A stretch of DNA of 38,061 nucleotides from Lentisphaeria bacterium (GCA_017508285.1 JAFVZG010000042.1:1-38061), one strand, 5' to 3'; counted from the stretch's first letter, positions 8,901 to 17,680 are shown. Notes: a model not told the origin generated them from the sequence alone. Numbers and translations are program-made.

Positions 8901-10418
8901 TCAATTCTGCACCAGAGGCCGCGCCAGCATCGATTCATAAATATCGATGTATGATTGAGCAGTAACATCCAGATTGAAACGCTTTACCGCCTCATCCATC
9001 ACCCGTGAGATGACTCCGGTGCGCCACGCCTCATCCTGACGGTAGAAACGCATCGCCTCATCCACCCCCCAAAGCAGACCGCCATGATCGTAATCGCGGA
9101 AAACAAAACCGTTGCCGCTTTTACCATCGGCGGAAAGATGATCCACCGTATCATGCAGACCGCCGGTATCATGCACCACCGGCAAACTGCCGTAATACTG
9201 ACAAGCCATCTGCGGCAGACCGCAGGGTTCAAAACGCGAAGGCATCAACATAAAGTCTGATGCCGCAAAGCCGAGGTGGGAAAGTTCCTCATCAAAATCA
9301 CAGACCATGACTCTTTCATAGAAGTTGTGATGCGCAATGATATCCCGGAAAACTTTCTGATAAGAGCCGTTGGCAACGATGGCGATCTGCAGACCGCTAT
9401 CCCAGTAACGGTGGATTATCTCATAAACCAGATCCGAAAGCAGCTGACACCCTTTCTGGATCGGATCCAGACGGTGAGGCCAGAAAAAGAGCGGTGCCGA
9501 CTGGTCGCATTTCAACCCGGTTCTCGCCTGAAAAGCGATTTTATTGACCTTTTTGGCAGCGGCACAATTACTGCTGTCATATTTCACTTCAAGGCAATCA
9601 TCATTGCGCGGATCATTGCTGACATCCGGAGAATTCAAGATCCCGGCAGCACAACCGGCATAATATTTACCCGATATCTCCCGGCGGATATTATCCGGCA
9701 CGAAACCATGCTGCCCGTCAACTATCTCTTTGAGAAATGTCGGACTTACCGTATTGATAAAGTGCGCCGCAAAAATACCGCTGGTCAGAAAATCCACCGG
9801 GTTGCTCTCACGGCTTTCCTCATAATTATACGGAGGTCTTTCATAATAAAGATTCTGCCAGAATGGAGCCGCATCGATACCGCGATCCTCGATCTGCGCC
9901 AGAGTCCGTTTCTGCGTATGGATATTGTGCACGGTAAAAAGACAGGGTATCCCCATCCGCCGCGCCGCCGCCGGGATCAGACCGGTCATCCAGTCATTGC
10001 AGTGAATAAGATCCGGCTTCACCTGCGGGATGATATTGTTGATGACCTCCCGCTGAAAAGCCAGCGACTGCATGAATGTGTCGCCATCGTAGTTGCTGTA
10101 AACTGAATCACGATAGTAAAAAATCCGGTCTTCCGCCAGATGGATACGGCTGTTGTGCAGATTGCTCATATAGACACGCAGCTCATCATTGATCAGATTG
10201 CCGACATCGATATGAAACATCCGCCGGTAATGGGGCAATGCCACATGCACATCTGCCCCCTGCCGGTAAAGCGCACCGACCAGCGCAGCTGAAACATCTG
10301 CCAAACCTCCGGCTTTCGCCCGCAGATAACTGCCCATTACGCTCATTCCGGATGGCAAAGAGGTTATCTCCGGGGTAACGACCAGAATCCGGGGATTGGA
10401 TTTTTTACTTTTCCGCAT
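8901..10418 (-). CDS. glgA: Glycogen/starch synthase (GT5 family)
   Basis: This enzyme extends alpha-1,4-glucan from a nucleotide-activated glucose. The N-terminal Rossmann lobe carries the nucleotide-sugar motif KAGGLADV at residues 35-42 and HCNDWMTGLIP. The C-terminal lobe has PSRFEPCGLPQM and GGLHDT, the usual acceptor and ADP-binding motifs. Its length of 505 residues is normal. One oddity is the segment FWPHRLDPIQKG, where most relatives read a shorter SRLxxQKG, so the donor loop may be modified. An upstream in-frame start would add 53 residues of low-complexity sequence overlapping glgP; I reject it because the ATG at 10418 begins the conserved fold and has AGGA upstream. It sits 28 bases downstream of glgP. 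No glgC is present in the window to supply ADP-glucose. Confidence 0.9.
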   Translation of the reverse strand: MRKSKKSNPRILVVTPEITSLPSGMSVMGSYLRAKAGGLADVSAALVGALYRQGADVHVALPHYRRMFHIDVGNLINDELRVYMSNLHNSRIHLAEDRIFYYRDSVYSNYDGDTFMQSLAFQREVINNIIPQVKPDLIHCNDWMTGLIPAAARRMGIPCLFTVHNIHTQKRTLAQIEDRGIDAAPFWQNLYYERPPYNYEESRESNPVDFLTSGIFAAHFINTVSPTFLKEIVDGQHGFVPDNIRREISGKYYAGCAAGILNSPDVSNDPRNDDCLEVKYDSSNCAAAKKVNKIAFQARTGLKCDQSAPLFFWPHRLDPIQKGCQLLSDLVYEIIHRYWDSGLQIAIVANGSYQKVFRDIIAHHNFYERVMVCDFDEELSHLGFAASDFMLMPSRFEPCGLPQMACQYYGSLPVVHDTGGLHDTVDHLSADGKSGNGFVFRDYDHGGLLWGVDEAMRFYRQDEAWRTGVISRVMDEAVKRFNLDVTAQSYIDIYESMLARPLVQN

Positions 10419-10446
10419 ATTCCGTTCCTGCCTTCTGTTATATATT

Positions 10447-12993
10447 TCACTCCGGCCAGCACATGAATCCCGGCACGCTGTTATCCCAGGCATCCCCGGC
10501 GGCTTTGATCCGGGCGGTAAGTCCGAATCTGCCGGCGATACAGCACTCAACTTCACCGGAGTAAATGTAATTGCCATTGCCGAGATCCTGACTCATGGTC
10601 AGGATCGTTGAAGAACTTTCCACGATCTCATTGTGGGCATTGGCACTGCCGCTGTAAGCATCGACTTCCACCTCTTCGGGCCGCAGATTGCCGAGATAGA
10701 CCTCCACACTGACGGAAATTTTATCACCGATGTGAAGATTGTTGAGCGAACCGTTAACCACCGGATTGCCGATATGCAGTTTACCGCCGTCAAAGTTTTC
10801 AACCAGCCGTTTCTTTACTTCGACCAGCCGTTTTGCTTCAGCGGCACCGTCAGCGGTAAGTTTGCTGAATGCAGCGGCAGCCGGGGTATAAAATTTGCGG
10901 TTGTAATCGCCGACCATCCTGGCACTGGAGAAGTACCCGAGACCGGTGGCTATCGACGATTTCATACGGGCTATCCACCGTTTGGGCAAATCGCCATCCT
11001 GACGCTCATAGAAGCAGGGGATGATCTCGTTTTCCAGAAGATTGAAAAGCTGCTGGCTTTCAAAATTATCCCGATCCTCATCGGCGGTGTAATAATCATT
11101 GCCTTCGATCGCCCAGCCGTTTTCGCCGTTGTATGCCTCTGCCCACCAGCCGTCAAGGATACTGCAGTTGATAACACCGTTGATAGCCGCTTTCATACCG
11201 GAAGTACCGCTTGCCTCCTGCGGACGGCGCGGAGTATTCAACCAGATATCCACGCCCTGTACCAGATGACGCGCCATGCCGATATCGTAATTCTCAAGGA
11301 AGAGCAGTTTATCCTGAACATTTTCCCGCTGGGCAAATTCGATAAGCTGACGGATCAACTGTTTACCGCCGTTGTCAGCAGGGTGGGCCTTACCGGCAAA
11401 GATGAATTGCACCGGGTGATTTTTGTCCTTCAAAAGAGCCAGAAGCCGCGCCTGATCCCGCAGCAGCAGAGTTCCGCGTTTGTAGGTGGCAAAGCGGCGG
11501 GCAAAACCGATGGTCAATACATCCGGCTGAAGCACCGGGCGTTTTTTATCCAGCCCCTGCGAACCGTCGATCATATAGCGGAAGTTGCGCTGTACCAGAC
11601 GGCGGGTGTAACGCACCAGACTCTGACGGCACAATTCGTGAGTTGTCCACAACTCATCGTCAGGGATCGCCGCCAGATCGGAAACCAGCTGCACCATATC
11701 CGGATTATTCAGCCACTTCGGAGTGAGATAACGCTCAAAAAGCCGGTTGTGCCGGGCAGATATCCATGAACTGATGTGCACCCCGTTGGTAATGTGACCG
11801 ATGGGTATCTCGGCATCTGAACGCTCCGGCCAGAGGTGACGCCACATATTGCGGGCGACTTCTCCATGCAGGCGGCTCACGCCGTTGCTGTAATTTGCCG
11901 CCATGCGCAGACCGAATACGGTCATGGACATCTCGGAGGCTCTGCCGCGGTCAGTGATGGGGATTCCCCAGCGGATAACTCTTTCAAGATCAAATTTTGC
12001 CGATGCCGCAAATGGCGCAAGATAAGGTTTGACCAGATTGATATCAAAGACCTCATTTCCGGCAGGAACCGGAGTGTGAGTGGTGAAAATATTGGATCGC
12101 CAGACCACTTCCAGAGCGACATTGGGGTCGTAACCGAGATCCTGCACAAGGTGTTCAAGACGGGCGAGTGAAAGAAATCCGGCATGACCCTCATTCATGT
12201 GGCAGACTTCCGGATCGTATCCCATTGCCAACAGGGCTTTGACACCGCCGACACCCAGCAGCAGCTCCTGATGCAGACGCATGCGTTTATCGCCGCCATA
12301 CAATCTCCAGGTCACTTCGCGCAGATCCGGCGGGTTCTGAGGCAATTCAGTATCCAGCAGTAAAAGCGGCACATTGCCGACCCACAACACCCAGACCGCG
12401 GCAAACAACTCCCGGTCATTCAGACGCATGGAAATGGTCACCGGTTCTCCCTGCGGATTGCAGCCGCGCTCCAGCGGCAGATCGTGGATCTCGGAAACCG
12501 GATAATGCTCCGTCTGCAATCCGGTGCGGTCAAGCACCTGACGGAAATAGCCCTGCCGGTAAAGCAGACCGACGGCTACCAGCGGCAACTGCATATCACT
12601 GGCGGCTTTAAGATGGTCACCGGCAAGCACACCGAGACCGCCGGAAAAGATCGGAATACTCTCGTGGATACCATATTCAAGCGAAAAATACGCGACATTG
12701 CGTTTTTCCGGAGGCAGAGCATTGGCGACCTGACGCTCAAATTCGCTCTGTACCGCCTTGACATTGCGCAAAAATCCGGCATCATTCACCAACTCTTCCA
12801 GACGGCGGCTGGAAACCATCCGCAAAAACATTTTGGCATTGCCGCCGACTTCCCGCCACAAATTGGGGTCGATACGCATGAATAATTCAATTGCCGAGTG
12901 ATGCCAGCACCACCAGATATTACCGGAAAGAGTCTCCAGAAATGACAATTCTTCGGGGATACGGGGGGCCACATTGTAAAGTTGAAGTTCCAT
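10447..12993 (-). CDS. glgP: Alpha-glucan phosphorylase (GT35, EASGTSGMKA subtype)
   Basis: This phosphorylase releases glucose-1-phosphate from the ends of glycogen chains using pyridoxal phosphate. The 848-residue protein begins with the DUF3417-like N-terminal domain of the subtype (NIWWCWHHSAIELF) and continues with YFSLEYGIHESIPIFSGGLG, typical of these enzymes. EASGTSGMKAAING marks the catalytic site, with the cofactor lysine at about Lys601. The motif has SGMK where E. coli GlgP has GNMK, so it belongs to the Thermotoga/actinobacterial branch. The last 100 residues form a beta-rich extension typical of this branch. An alternative start 15 codons upstream is disfavoured, since conservation begins at MELQLYNVAP. 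The gene lies between the CBM48 gene and glgA, so the operon encodes both breakdown and synthesis. Confidence 0.92.
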   Translation of the reverse strand: MELQLYNVAPRIPEELSFLETLSGNIWWCWHHSAIELFMRIDPNLWREVGGNAKMFLRMVSSRRLEELVNDAGFLRNVKAVQSEFERQVANALPPEKRNVAYFSLEYGIHESIPIFSGGLGVLAGDHLKAASDMQLPLVAVGLLYRQGYFRQVLDRTGLQTEHYPVSEIHDLPLERGCNPQGEPVTISMRLNDRELFAAVWVLWVGNVPLLLLDTELPQNPPDLREVTWRLYGGDKRMRLHQELLLGVGGVKALLAMGYDPEVCHMNEGHAGFLSLARLEHLVQDLGYDPNVALEVVWRSNIFTTHTPVPAGNEVFDINLVKPYLAPFAASAKFDLERVIRWGIPITDRGRASEMSMTVFGLRMAANYSNGVSRLHGEVARNMWRHLWPERSDAEIPIGHITNGVHISSWISARHNRLFERYLTPKWLNNPDMVQLVSDLAAIPDDELWTTHELCRQSLVRYTRRLVQRNFRYMIDGSQGLDKKRPVLQPDVLTIGFARRFATYKRGTLLLRDQARLLALLKDKNHPVQFIFAGKAHPADNGGKQLIRQLIEFAQRENVQDKLLFLENYDIGMARHLVQGVDIWLNTPRRPQEASGTSGMKAAINGVINCSILDGWWAEAYNGENGWAIEGNDYYTADEDRDNFESQQLFNLLENEIIPCFYERQDGDLPKRWIARMKSSIATGLGYFSSARMVGDYNRKFYTPAAAAFSKLTADGAAEAKRLVEVKKRLVENFDGGKLHIGNPVVNGSLNNLHIGDKISVSVEVYLGNLRPEEVEVDAYSGSANAHNEIVESSSTILTMSQDLGNGNYIYSGEVECCIAGRFGLTARIKAAGDAWDNSVPGFMCWPE

Positions 12994-13061
12994 AAAATTT
13001 TCCTGATAAAATTTCCATCCACACCACCGGAAACACACTTCCCGGATAACTTTGCGGTTGA

Positions 13062-13349
13062 TTACTTTTCTTTGACCGTGATAACGCTATTCAATGAGCC
13101 GAATTCATTGGGGACAAAATCCGGATTCAAGGCATCTGATCTCCATTCGCCATCCACCAGAAATTTATACTGATATTCCCCCGGTGTCAGCAGCAGCCGG
13201 CAGCGGTAAACACCGTCACCATTTTTATCGGTCATCATCTTATCCGGCTGCCATTGATTGAATGAACCAGCCACCGCTACACTTTTCCCCGGAGCGTCTT
13301 TATATTCCAGATTGACTGCCCGCCGGGTAAGCGGATTAACCTTTTTCAT
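13062..13349 (-). CDS. Free-standing CBM48 / AMPK-beta-like glycogen-binding protein
   Basis: A 95-residue protein that is almost entirely a carbohydrate-binding module 48, the glycogen-binding domain of AMPK beta subunits and branching enzymes. The signature reads VAVAGSFNQWQPDKM, then YRCRLLLTPGEYQYKFLVDGEW, supplying the aromatic residues that contact glucan. No catalytic domain is attached. It is the first gene of the glycogen operon, so it may tether partner enzymes to glycogen or sense glucan; that is inference. I chose the ATG at 13349 because it has AAAGGT upstream. A longer start at 13391 would fall within about 10 bases of the promoter -10 and has no conservation. Confidence 0.85.
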   Translation of the reverse strand: MKKVNPLTRRAVNLEYKDAPGKSVAVAGSFNQWQPDKMMTDKNGDGVYRCRLLLTPGEYQYKFLVDGEWRSDALNPDFVPNEFGSLNSVITVKEK

Positions 13350-13397
13350 CTCAAATACCTTTCTTGTTGAATGTAAAACACATACCTGCAACTGTAT

Positions 13398-13425
13398 AAT
13401 ATAACCGATTTAAATTTTTTTTCAA
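13398..13425 (-). promoter_or_regulatory. Candidate promoter of the glycogen operon
   Basis: TTGAAA (13420-13425), a 16-base AT-rich spacer and TATATT (13398-13403) on the minus strand lie about 50 bases ahead of the CBM48 gene. No terminator separates it from prmA, so read-through from prmA is also possible. Confidence 0.55.
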
Positions 13426-13444
13426 ATTTTCAAGTGATTTTTCA

Positions 13445-14320
13445 TCATGCAGAAAAAATCCCGCTGGTCCAATCCTTATCCCTGAAACGCTCGATCTCCT
13501 TCATCCCGACCTCGGCAAAAGCCGCGGCAACTTTGTCAAAATCCCGGTCAAGTATTCCGGAAAGCACCAGCACTCCGCCCGGAGCGACCCAGCTGACGAT
13601 ATTGAAGCGGAAAGCGATCAGCAAATGCCCCAGGATATTGGCGCAAACCAGATCATATTTTTCCGCTCTGCCCTGCCAGTCTGCAGCGTTGCCGACTTCC
13701 AGAGATATCCGGTCGGCAACTTTATTCAAAGCGGCATTTTCCCCTGCCACCGCCACCGCTTCCGGATCAAAATCAAACCCGTCGATGACCTCATAGCCGA
13801 GCAATGCCCCGGCTATGGCAAGGATACCGGAACCGCACCCGGCATCCAGCAGCCGTTTTTTATCCCCGGCAAAGCGGTCGATGCACTTCAGGCAGTAGTT
13901 GGTCGTGGCATGCTGACCGGTACCGAAACTCATTCCCGGATTGATCTCCAGAACCTTTTGCCCCGGCAGCGGAGCATCATCCAGCCACGCCGGACGGATC
14001 AACAGTTTATCGGATATACTGATCGGTTTGAAATACTTTTTCCACGCTTCGCTCCACTCTGATTTGGCAATGGTGAATATCTCCCCCATCGTCAACTCAA
14101 CACCGAATTCCCGCCATTGATCAAGAGCCGAACTCAACTTTTCCCGGTTTTCCTCAGCCTCTTTCAAAGAAAGCGAATAGACCGTATGGCGCACTGTACA
14201 ATTTTCCCGGTCAAAAAAACTGCTGAATTCAACTTCCAGAGCATTGAGAAGTTCCGATGCCGGTTCAAACTCTCCGCTGGGATCCGCCAGATCAATGGCG
14301 TAAAGCAATTGGTCATCCAT
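13445..14320 (-). CDS. prmA: Ribosomal protein L11 methyltransferase
   Basis: PrmA methylates lysines and the N terminus of ribosomal protein L11 using S-adenosylmethionine. The N-terminal third is the poorly conserved L11-binding domain. The catalytic domain shows EINPGMSFGTGQHATT at 125-140, the family-specific FGTGxHxTT motif, and the cofactor loop LLDAGCGSGIL at about 157-167, followed by FDFDPEAV. ANILGHLLI corresponds to the usual N-I-L-A catalytic motif with Gly in place of Ala. The length of 291 residues is normal. The ATG has CAGGAG about 11 bases upstream. It is divergent from rsmD, another methyltransferase of the translation apparatus, and is followed by the glycogen operon without an obvious terminator. 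Confidence 0.88.
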   Translation of the reverse strand: MDDQLLYAIDLADPSGEFEPASELLNALEVEFSSFFDRENCTVRHTVYSLSLKEAEENREKLSSALDQWREFGVELTMGEIFTIAKSEWSEAWKKYFKPISISDKLLIRPAWLDDAPLPGQKVLEINPGMSFGTGQHATTNYCLKCIDRFAGDKKRLLDAGCGSGILAIAGALLGYEVIDGFDFDPEAVAVAGENAALNKVADRISLEVGNAADWQGRAEKYDLVCANILGHLLIAFRFNIVSWVAPGGVLVLSGILDRDFDKVAAAFAEVGMKEIERFRDKDWTSGIFSA

Positions 14321-14393
14321 ATATTATCAAACTCCTGAATGGTAAAAATCCGGTTCTTTTCACGACCGGCGTTTTCTTTTTTACATATTATTA

Positions 14394-14422
14394 AATATAC
14401 CACCGGGCGGATGATTTGTCAA
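14394..14422 (-). promoter_or_regulatory. Promoter of prmA
   Basis: A consensus TTGACA (14417-14422 on the minus strand), a 17-base spacer and TATATT (14394-14399) with a TG-N extension form the strongest promoter match in the window. The leader to the prmA ATG is about 65 bases. Confidence 0.75.
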
Positions 14423-14434
14423 CAAATATGACAA
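14416..14434. promoter_or_regulatory. Inverted repeat over the prmA -35 element
   Basis: TTGTCA (14416-14421) and TGACAA (14429-14434) form a perfect 6-bp dyad with a 7-base centre. It covers the prmA -35 box and lies 28 bases upstream of the rsmD -35 box. This is a reasonable operator for a dimeric regulator acting on one or both promoters, but no cognate regulator is in the window. Confidence 0.4.
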
Positions 14435-14461
14435 TATCCGCAAATTTAACCCCGGGGTTCT

Positions 14462-14490
14462 TTGCAATATCCGGTTTGCGGTGCTATCTT
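14462..14490 (+). promoter_or_regulatory. Candidate promoter of the rsmD operon
   Basis: TTGCAA (14462-14467), a 17-base spacer ending in GGTGC, and TATCTT (14485-14490). It supports starting rsmD at 14534 instead of at an upstream TTG at 14462, which would fall inside the promoter. Confidence 0.6.
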
Positions 14491-14533
14491 AACGGAACAC
14501 AAATGTTTTTATAGAAAAGTTGCAGCAAAAAGT

Positions 14534-15103
14534 ATGAATATCATCGCCGGAAGTGCCCGTAATCTGATCCTTGCCGATCTGCCGGATCAGGAAGTCCGCC
14601 CCACAGCCATCCGATCAAGAAAGGCTCTCTTTGACAGCCTCGGCGCGATGGAAGGGCTCGGAGTGCTCGATCTGTGTTCCGGCTCAGGAGCGATCGCACT
14701 TGAAGCAGCCAGCCGGGGTGCCGCCTGGGCTGCCATGGTGGAAAATCACCCGGCACACATCGAATGTATCCGGGAAAACTGCCGCCGGATCACCGCTGCC
14801 GGATGCCGGAAAAATTTGCTGGTCATCCAATCAGATATCCTCAATTTCACCGGTTTCCGCCGGCAATTGCCGGGAACTCCGGATCTGATCTTTGCCGATC
14901 CGCCTTATGCGATTTCCGCCGGACTTTTTCATAAACTCGGAGCGGATAAAGAATTTACAAAATTCACTTCCGGAGCCCGTTTGATATGGGAAATACCGTC
15001 AGCTCCGGGGGCAATGGGAGAATTCCTCAATGCGGAGTTTCTGGATGAGCCGCAATTCCGCCGCTTCGGCAGTACCATCTTTTTGTCAGGTAAAATAAAA
15101 TGA
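14534..15103 (+). CDS. rsmD: 16S rRNA (guanine-966 N2)-methyltransferase
   Basis: RsmD methylates guanine 966 of 16S rRNA during assembly of the small subunit. The 189-residue protein opens with MNIIAGSARN, the conserved start where most relatives read xRIIxGxxRG, then RPTAIRSRKALFDSL. The cofactor loop DLCSGSGAIALEAASRGA follows at about 46-63, and the catalytic DPPY is at 122-125. The length and all motifs fit the family. No clear ribosome binding site precedes the ATG; conservation and the promoter position decide the start. Its last four bases overlap the next gene (ATGA), so the downstream kinase-like gene is probably translated by coupling. Confidence 0.87.
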   Translation: MNIIAGSARNLILADLPDQEVRPTAIRSRKALFDSLGAMEGLGVLDLCSGSGAIALEAASRGAAWAAMVENHPAHIECIRENCRRITAAGCRKNLLVIQSDILNFTGFRRQLPGTPDLIFADPPYAISAGLFHKLGADKEFTKFTSGARLIWEIPSAPGAMGEFLNAEFLDEPQFRRFGSTIFLSGKIK

Positions 15104-16122
15104 ACCGAACCACTGCACCGGATATCCGGAAAATCGATCAACTTTTTGACTGCGCCATGCCAGTCAAAGCCGGAGCAATAAGAGAAGTCCGCCGTACAGA
15201 AGAGTTTTACATAAAACTTGACAAGCGGAAAAATCACTCTTTCAAAAGCGAATTTGACCGGGCGATCCAGCTGCAGAAAGCAGGTATCCCGGTGACTGAC
15301 CCCATCTTTTACACCACCACGGAAAAAGGAAGTTTTCTGGTGACGGGGGCCTTGGAAGGTATTTCGCTTGAGGAGTATCTCAAAAATCACTCCCCCGGCA
15401 AAGATTTTTATTTCATGGCGGCAGATCTGTTGAAAAAGATGCTAAAAAAGGGATTTATCCACACCGATTTTCATCTCGGCAATCTGCTGTATTCAGAAAA
15501 AGAAAACCGCTTTGTTCTGGTCGATGTCGACGGCATAAAAAAGATACCGCCGTTTCTGGTGCCGCTGGTGCCGGAGTATATCCGGTTCCATCTTCTGACT
15601 GAATTCCGCTCCCATCTGAATAAAGAGGAGATGTCGGCACTTTTCCGCAGTGCCGGAGTGAACTCTCCGGAAAAATTCTACTCCCGGCTCTTTATCCGCA
15701 ATGCCGGAAAGATCCGCCATTCATGGGCACGCCGCAAAAAGCAGATACTTTCCGGATATCCGAAATTCACCGTGCCGGATAACGATACCCTTACCGACCG
15801 GGATAATGCCGGAAAAAAGTGTGAAGACCTTCCTCTTGACAACGGCAGAAATCTTTTCCTTGCCCACTTCTACTTGAAGCTTATCAGAGTGCCGCACCGG
15901 GAATTGCAGACTCTTGACCTGAAAAATGACCGGGTCACCGCAGTTGCCGCCGATCATGACCAGCCGGAAAAAACTGCGGCAGAAGAGATGATCGCAAGAT
16001 TGCAGTTTTACGGGATAGATACAACCATTTCAGATTGGAGAAAAGGAAACGGCAATTTGCCGGAATTATACTCTCTGGAAAAAGTCGCAGCTTCCCCCCT
16101 TATCAGTCAAACCACGGAGTAG
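15100..16122 (+). CDS. Lipopolysaccharide-kinase (Kdo/WaaP)-like protein
   Basis: The first 220 residues have the protein-kinase-like fold of Kdo and heptose kinases, which phosphorylate sugars of the lipopolysaccharide inner core. The likely ATP-binding lysine is in FYIKLDK (Lys39). The catalytic loop is HTDFHLGN at 121-128 (Asp123, Asn128), and the metal-binding motif is VDVDG at 141-145. The last 120 residues have no motif I recognise. At 340 residues it is longer than typical KdkA (about 240). There are no membrane segments. A lipopolysaccharide substrate would imply a diderm envelope, but relatives of this fold also phosphorylate other small molecules. The gene overlaps rsmD by four bases and is followed after three bases by yifB. 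Confidence 0.7.
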   Translation: MNRTTAPDIRKIDQLFDCAMPVKAGAIREVRRTEEFYIKLDKRKNHSFKSEFDRAIQLQKAGIPVTDPIFYTTTEKGSFLVTGALEGISLEEYLKNHSPGKDFYFMAADLLKKMLKKGFIHTDFHLGNLLYSEKENRFVLVDVDGIKKIPPFLVPLVPEYIRFHLLTEFRSHLNKEEMSALFRSAGVNSPEKFYSRLFIRNAGKIRHSWARRKKQILSGYPKFTVPDNDTLTDRDNAGKKCEDLPLDNGRNLFLAHFYLKLIRVPHRELQTLDLKNDRVTAVAADHDQPEKTAAEEMIARLQFYGIDTTISDWRKGNGNLPELYSLEKVAASPLISQTTE

Positions 16123-16125
16123 ATC

Positions 16126-17667
16126 ATGGTCGCTAAAATATATTCTGCCGCCGTTATCGGAGTCAATGCCTGCCCGGTGGAGATCGAAGTCAATATCGCC
16201 GGCGCAAACAGTACCAATATCAAAGAAAGTGCCATTTCCATCGTCGGTCTGCCGGATATCGCAGTCAAAGAGAGCCGCGACCGGATATATTCGGCATTCA
16301 TCAACTCCAAATTCATACCGCCGAAAGGCTTTACCGTAGTCAACCTCGCTCCGGCAGATATCCGCAAAGAGGGAGCATCTTTTGACCTCGGCATCGCGCT
16401 GGGTATCTTCGGAGCGACCGGAAACCTTGATCTGGAAAGACTCGGCAGGATCGCCGCTCTGGGTGAATTGGGGCTCGACGGTTCAGTGCGCCCGGTAAAA
16501 GGGGCTTTGCCGATCGCCGCAGAACTGGCAGCTCAGAAGATAGTTTCGGCATTGCTGGTGCCGCCTGCCAACGCCAGAGAAGCGGCGATCGCCGCCGGGA
16601 ACTCCCTGCCGGTTTTTCCGGTAAATACTCTCGCCGAAGCCGTGGAATTGATCAATCGCGGCAAAGGCACTCCATTCCGGGCTGAACTTGACTTGCTGGA
16701 AAAAACTTCAAGGCTCCCCGACTTTGATGAGGTCAAAGGTCAACTCGCCGCCCGCCGGGCTTTGGAGATCGCCGCCGCCGGAGGACACAATACTCTTTTG
16801 ATCGGCCCGCCGGGAACCGGTAAAAGTATGCTCGCCATGCGCCTGCCGGGTATCCTGCCGCCGATGACACTGGCTGAAACACTGGAAACCAGCCGGATAT
16901 ACAGTGTGCTTGGCTTGCTTTCCGGCAAAAATCCGGTAATGAATAACCGCCCTTTCCGCTCACCGCACCACACGATCTCGGATGCCGGATTGATCGGCGG
17001 CGGCAGAGACCCTCGGCCGGGGGAGATCAGCATGGCGCACAACGGGGTGCTCTTTCTGGATGAATTGCCGGAATTCAAACGCAATGTACTGGAAGTCCTG
17101 CGTCAGCCGCTGGAAGATGGCACCGTCACCGTTTCCCGTGCTTCCGGCAGCTGTGTATTCCCGGCGCGCTTCATGCTCTGCGCCGCCATGAATCCCTGTC
17201 CATGCGGCAGAGGCGAAGTGGAGTTGGGCTGCCGCTGCAAACCGGAGGAAAAACGCCGCTATCTGAAAAAACTCACCGGCCCGCTGCTCGACCGTATCGA
17301 CCTGCGGGTGCCGGTCAGACAACTCAGCGAAAAAGAGCTGCTCAAAGCCCCGGATGGCGAATCAAGTGAAGTTATCAGAGCCAGAGTATGTGCCGCCAGA
17401 GAGATACAGCAGAAGCGTTATGAGCAATTCGGATTTTTCAACAACAGCCAACTGACTCCTAAAACCTTGCAGAGATTCTGCGCTCTGCAAAGTTCAGGAG
17501 AAAAAATATTGAAAGATGCCATCAACCGCTTCAAACTCAGTCCGCGCGCCTATACCAGAATTCTGAAAGTCGCCCGCACCATCGCCGACCTTTCCGGGGC
17601 GGAGGTGATTTCGGATGCCCATATTTTTGAAGCGATCAACTACCGGAAAAATGATCTTGATGAATAA
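16126..17667 (+). CDS. yifB: YifB/ComM family Mg-chelatase-like AAA+ ATPase
   Basis: A 513-residue AAA+ protein of the family that includes ComM, a hexameric helicase promoting branch migration during natural transformation. The N-terminal ChlI-like domain contains ISIVGLPDIAVKESRDRI. The ATPase core has Walker A GPPGTGKS at 227-234 and Walker B VLFLDELPEF. The cysteine cluster NPCPCG...GCRCKP that follows is diagnostic of YifB/ComM. The C-terminal lid contains LSPRAYTRILKVARTIADL, also typical. It ends the rsmD operon and converges on yhcH with 13 bases between. Its presence with cinA, recN, dprA and recX supports a role in DNA uptake or recombination. Confidence 0.92.
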   Translation: MVAKIYSAAVIGVNACPVEIEVNIAGANSTNIKESAISIVGLPDIAVKESRDRIYSAFINSKFIPPKGFTVVNLAPADIRKEGASFDLGIALGIFGATGNLDLERLGRIAALGELGLDGSVRPVKGALPIAAELAAQKIVSALLVPPANAREAAIAAGNSLPVFPVNTLAEAVELINRGKGTPFRAELDLLEKTSRLPDFDEVKGQLAARRALEIAAAGGHNTLLIGPPGTGKSMLAMRLPGILPPMTLAETLETSRIYSVLGLLSGKNPVMNNRPFRSPHHTISDAGLIGGGRDPRPGEISMAHNGVLFLDELPEFKRNVLEVLRQPLEDGTVTVSRASGSCVFPARFMLCAAMNPCPCGRGEVELGCRCKPEEKRRYLKKLTGPLLDRIDLRVPVRQLSEKELLKAPDGESSEVIRARVCAAREIQQKRYEQFGFFNNSQLTPKTLQRFCALQSSGEKILKDAINRFKLSPRAYTRILKVARTIADLSGAEVISDAHIFEAINYRKNDLDE

Positions 17668-17680
17668 CGGCCGCAAGCGA

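Noticed and set aside
10419-10577. N-terminal extension of glgA by 53 residues
   Set aside because: The extension overlaps glgP, lacks similarity to the family, and the family fold begins at the later ATG.
10633-11769. 378-codon plus-strand open frame antisense to glgP
   Set aside because: No motif, no ribosome binding site, and fully contained in a well-conserved enzyme gene. The long antisense frames in glgA (9276-10106), gyrA (30324-31175) and the SurA-N gene (36272-37261) were rejected on the same grounds.
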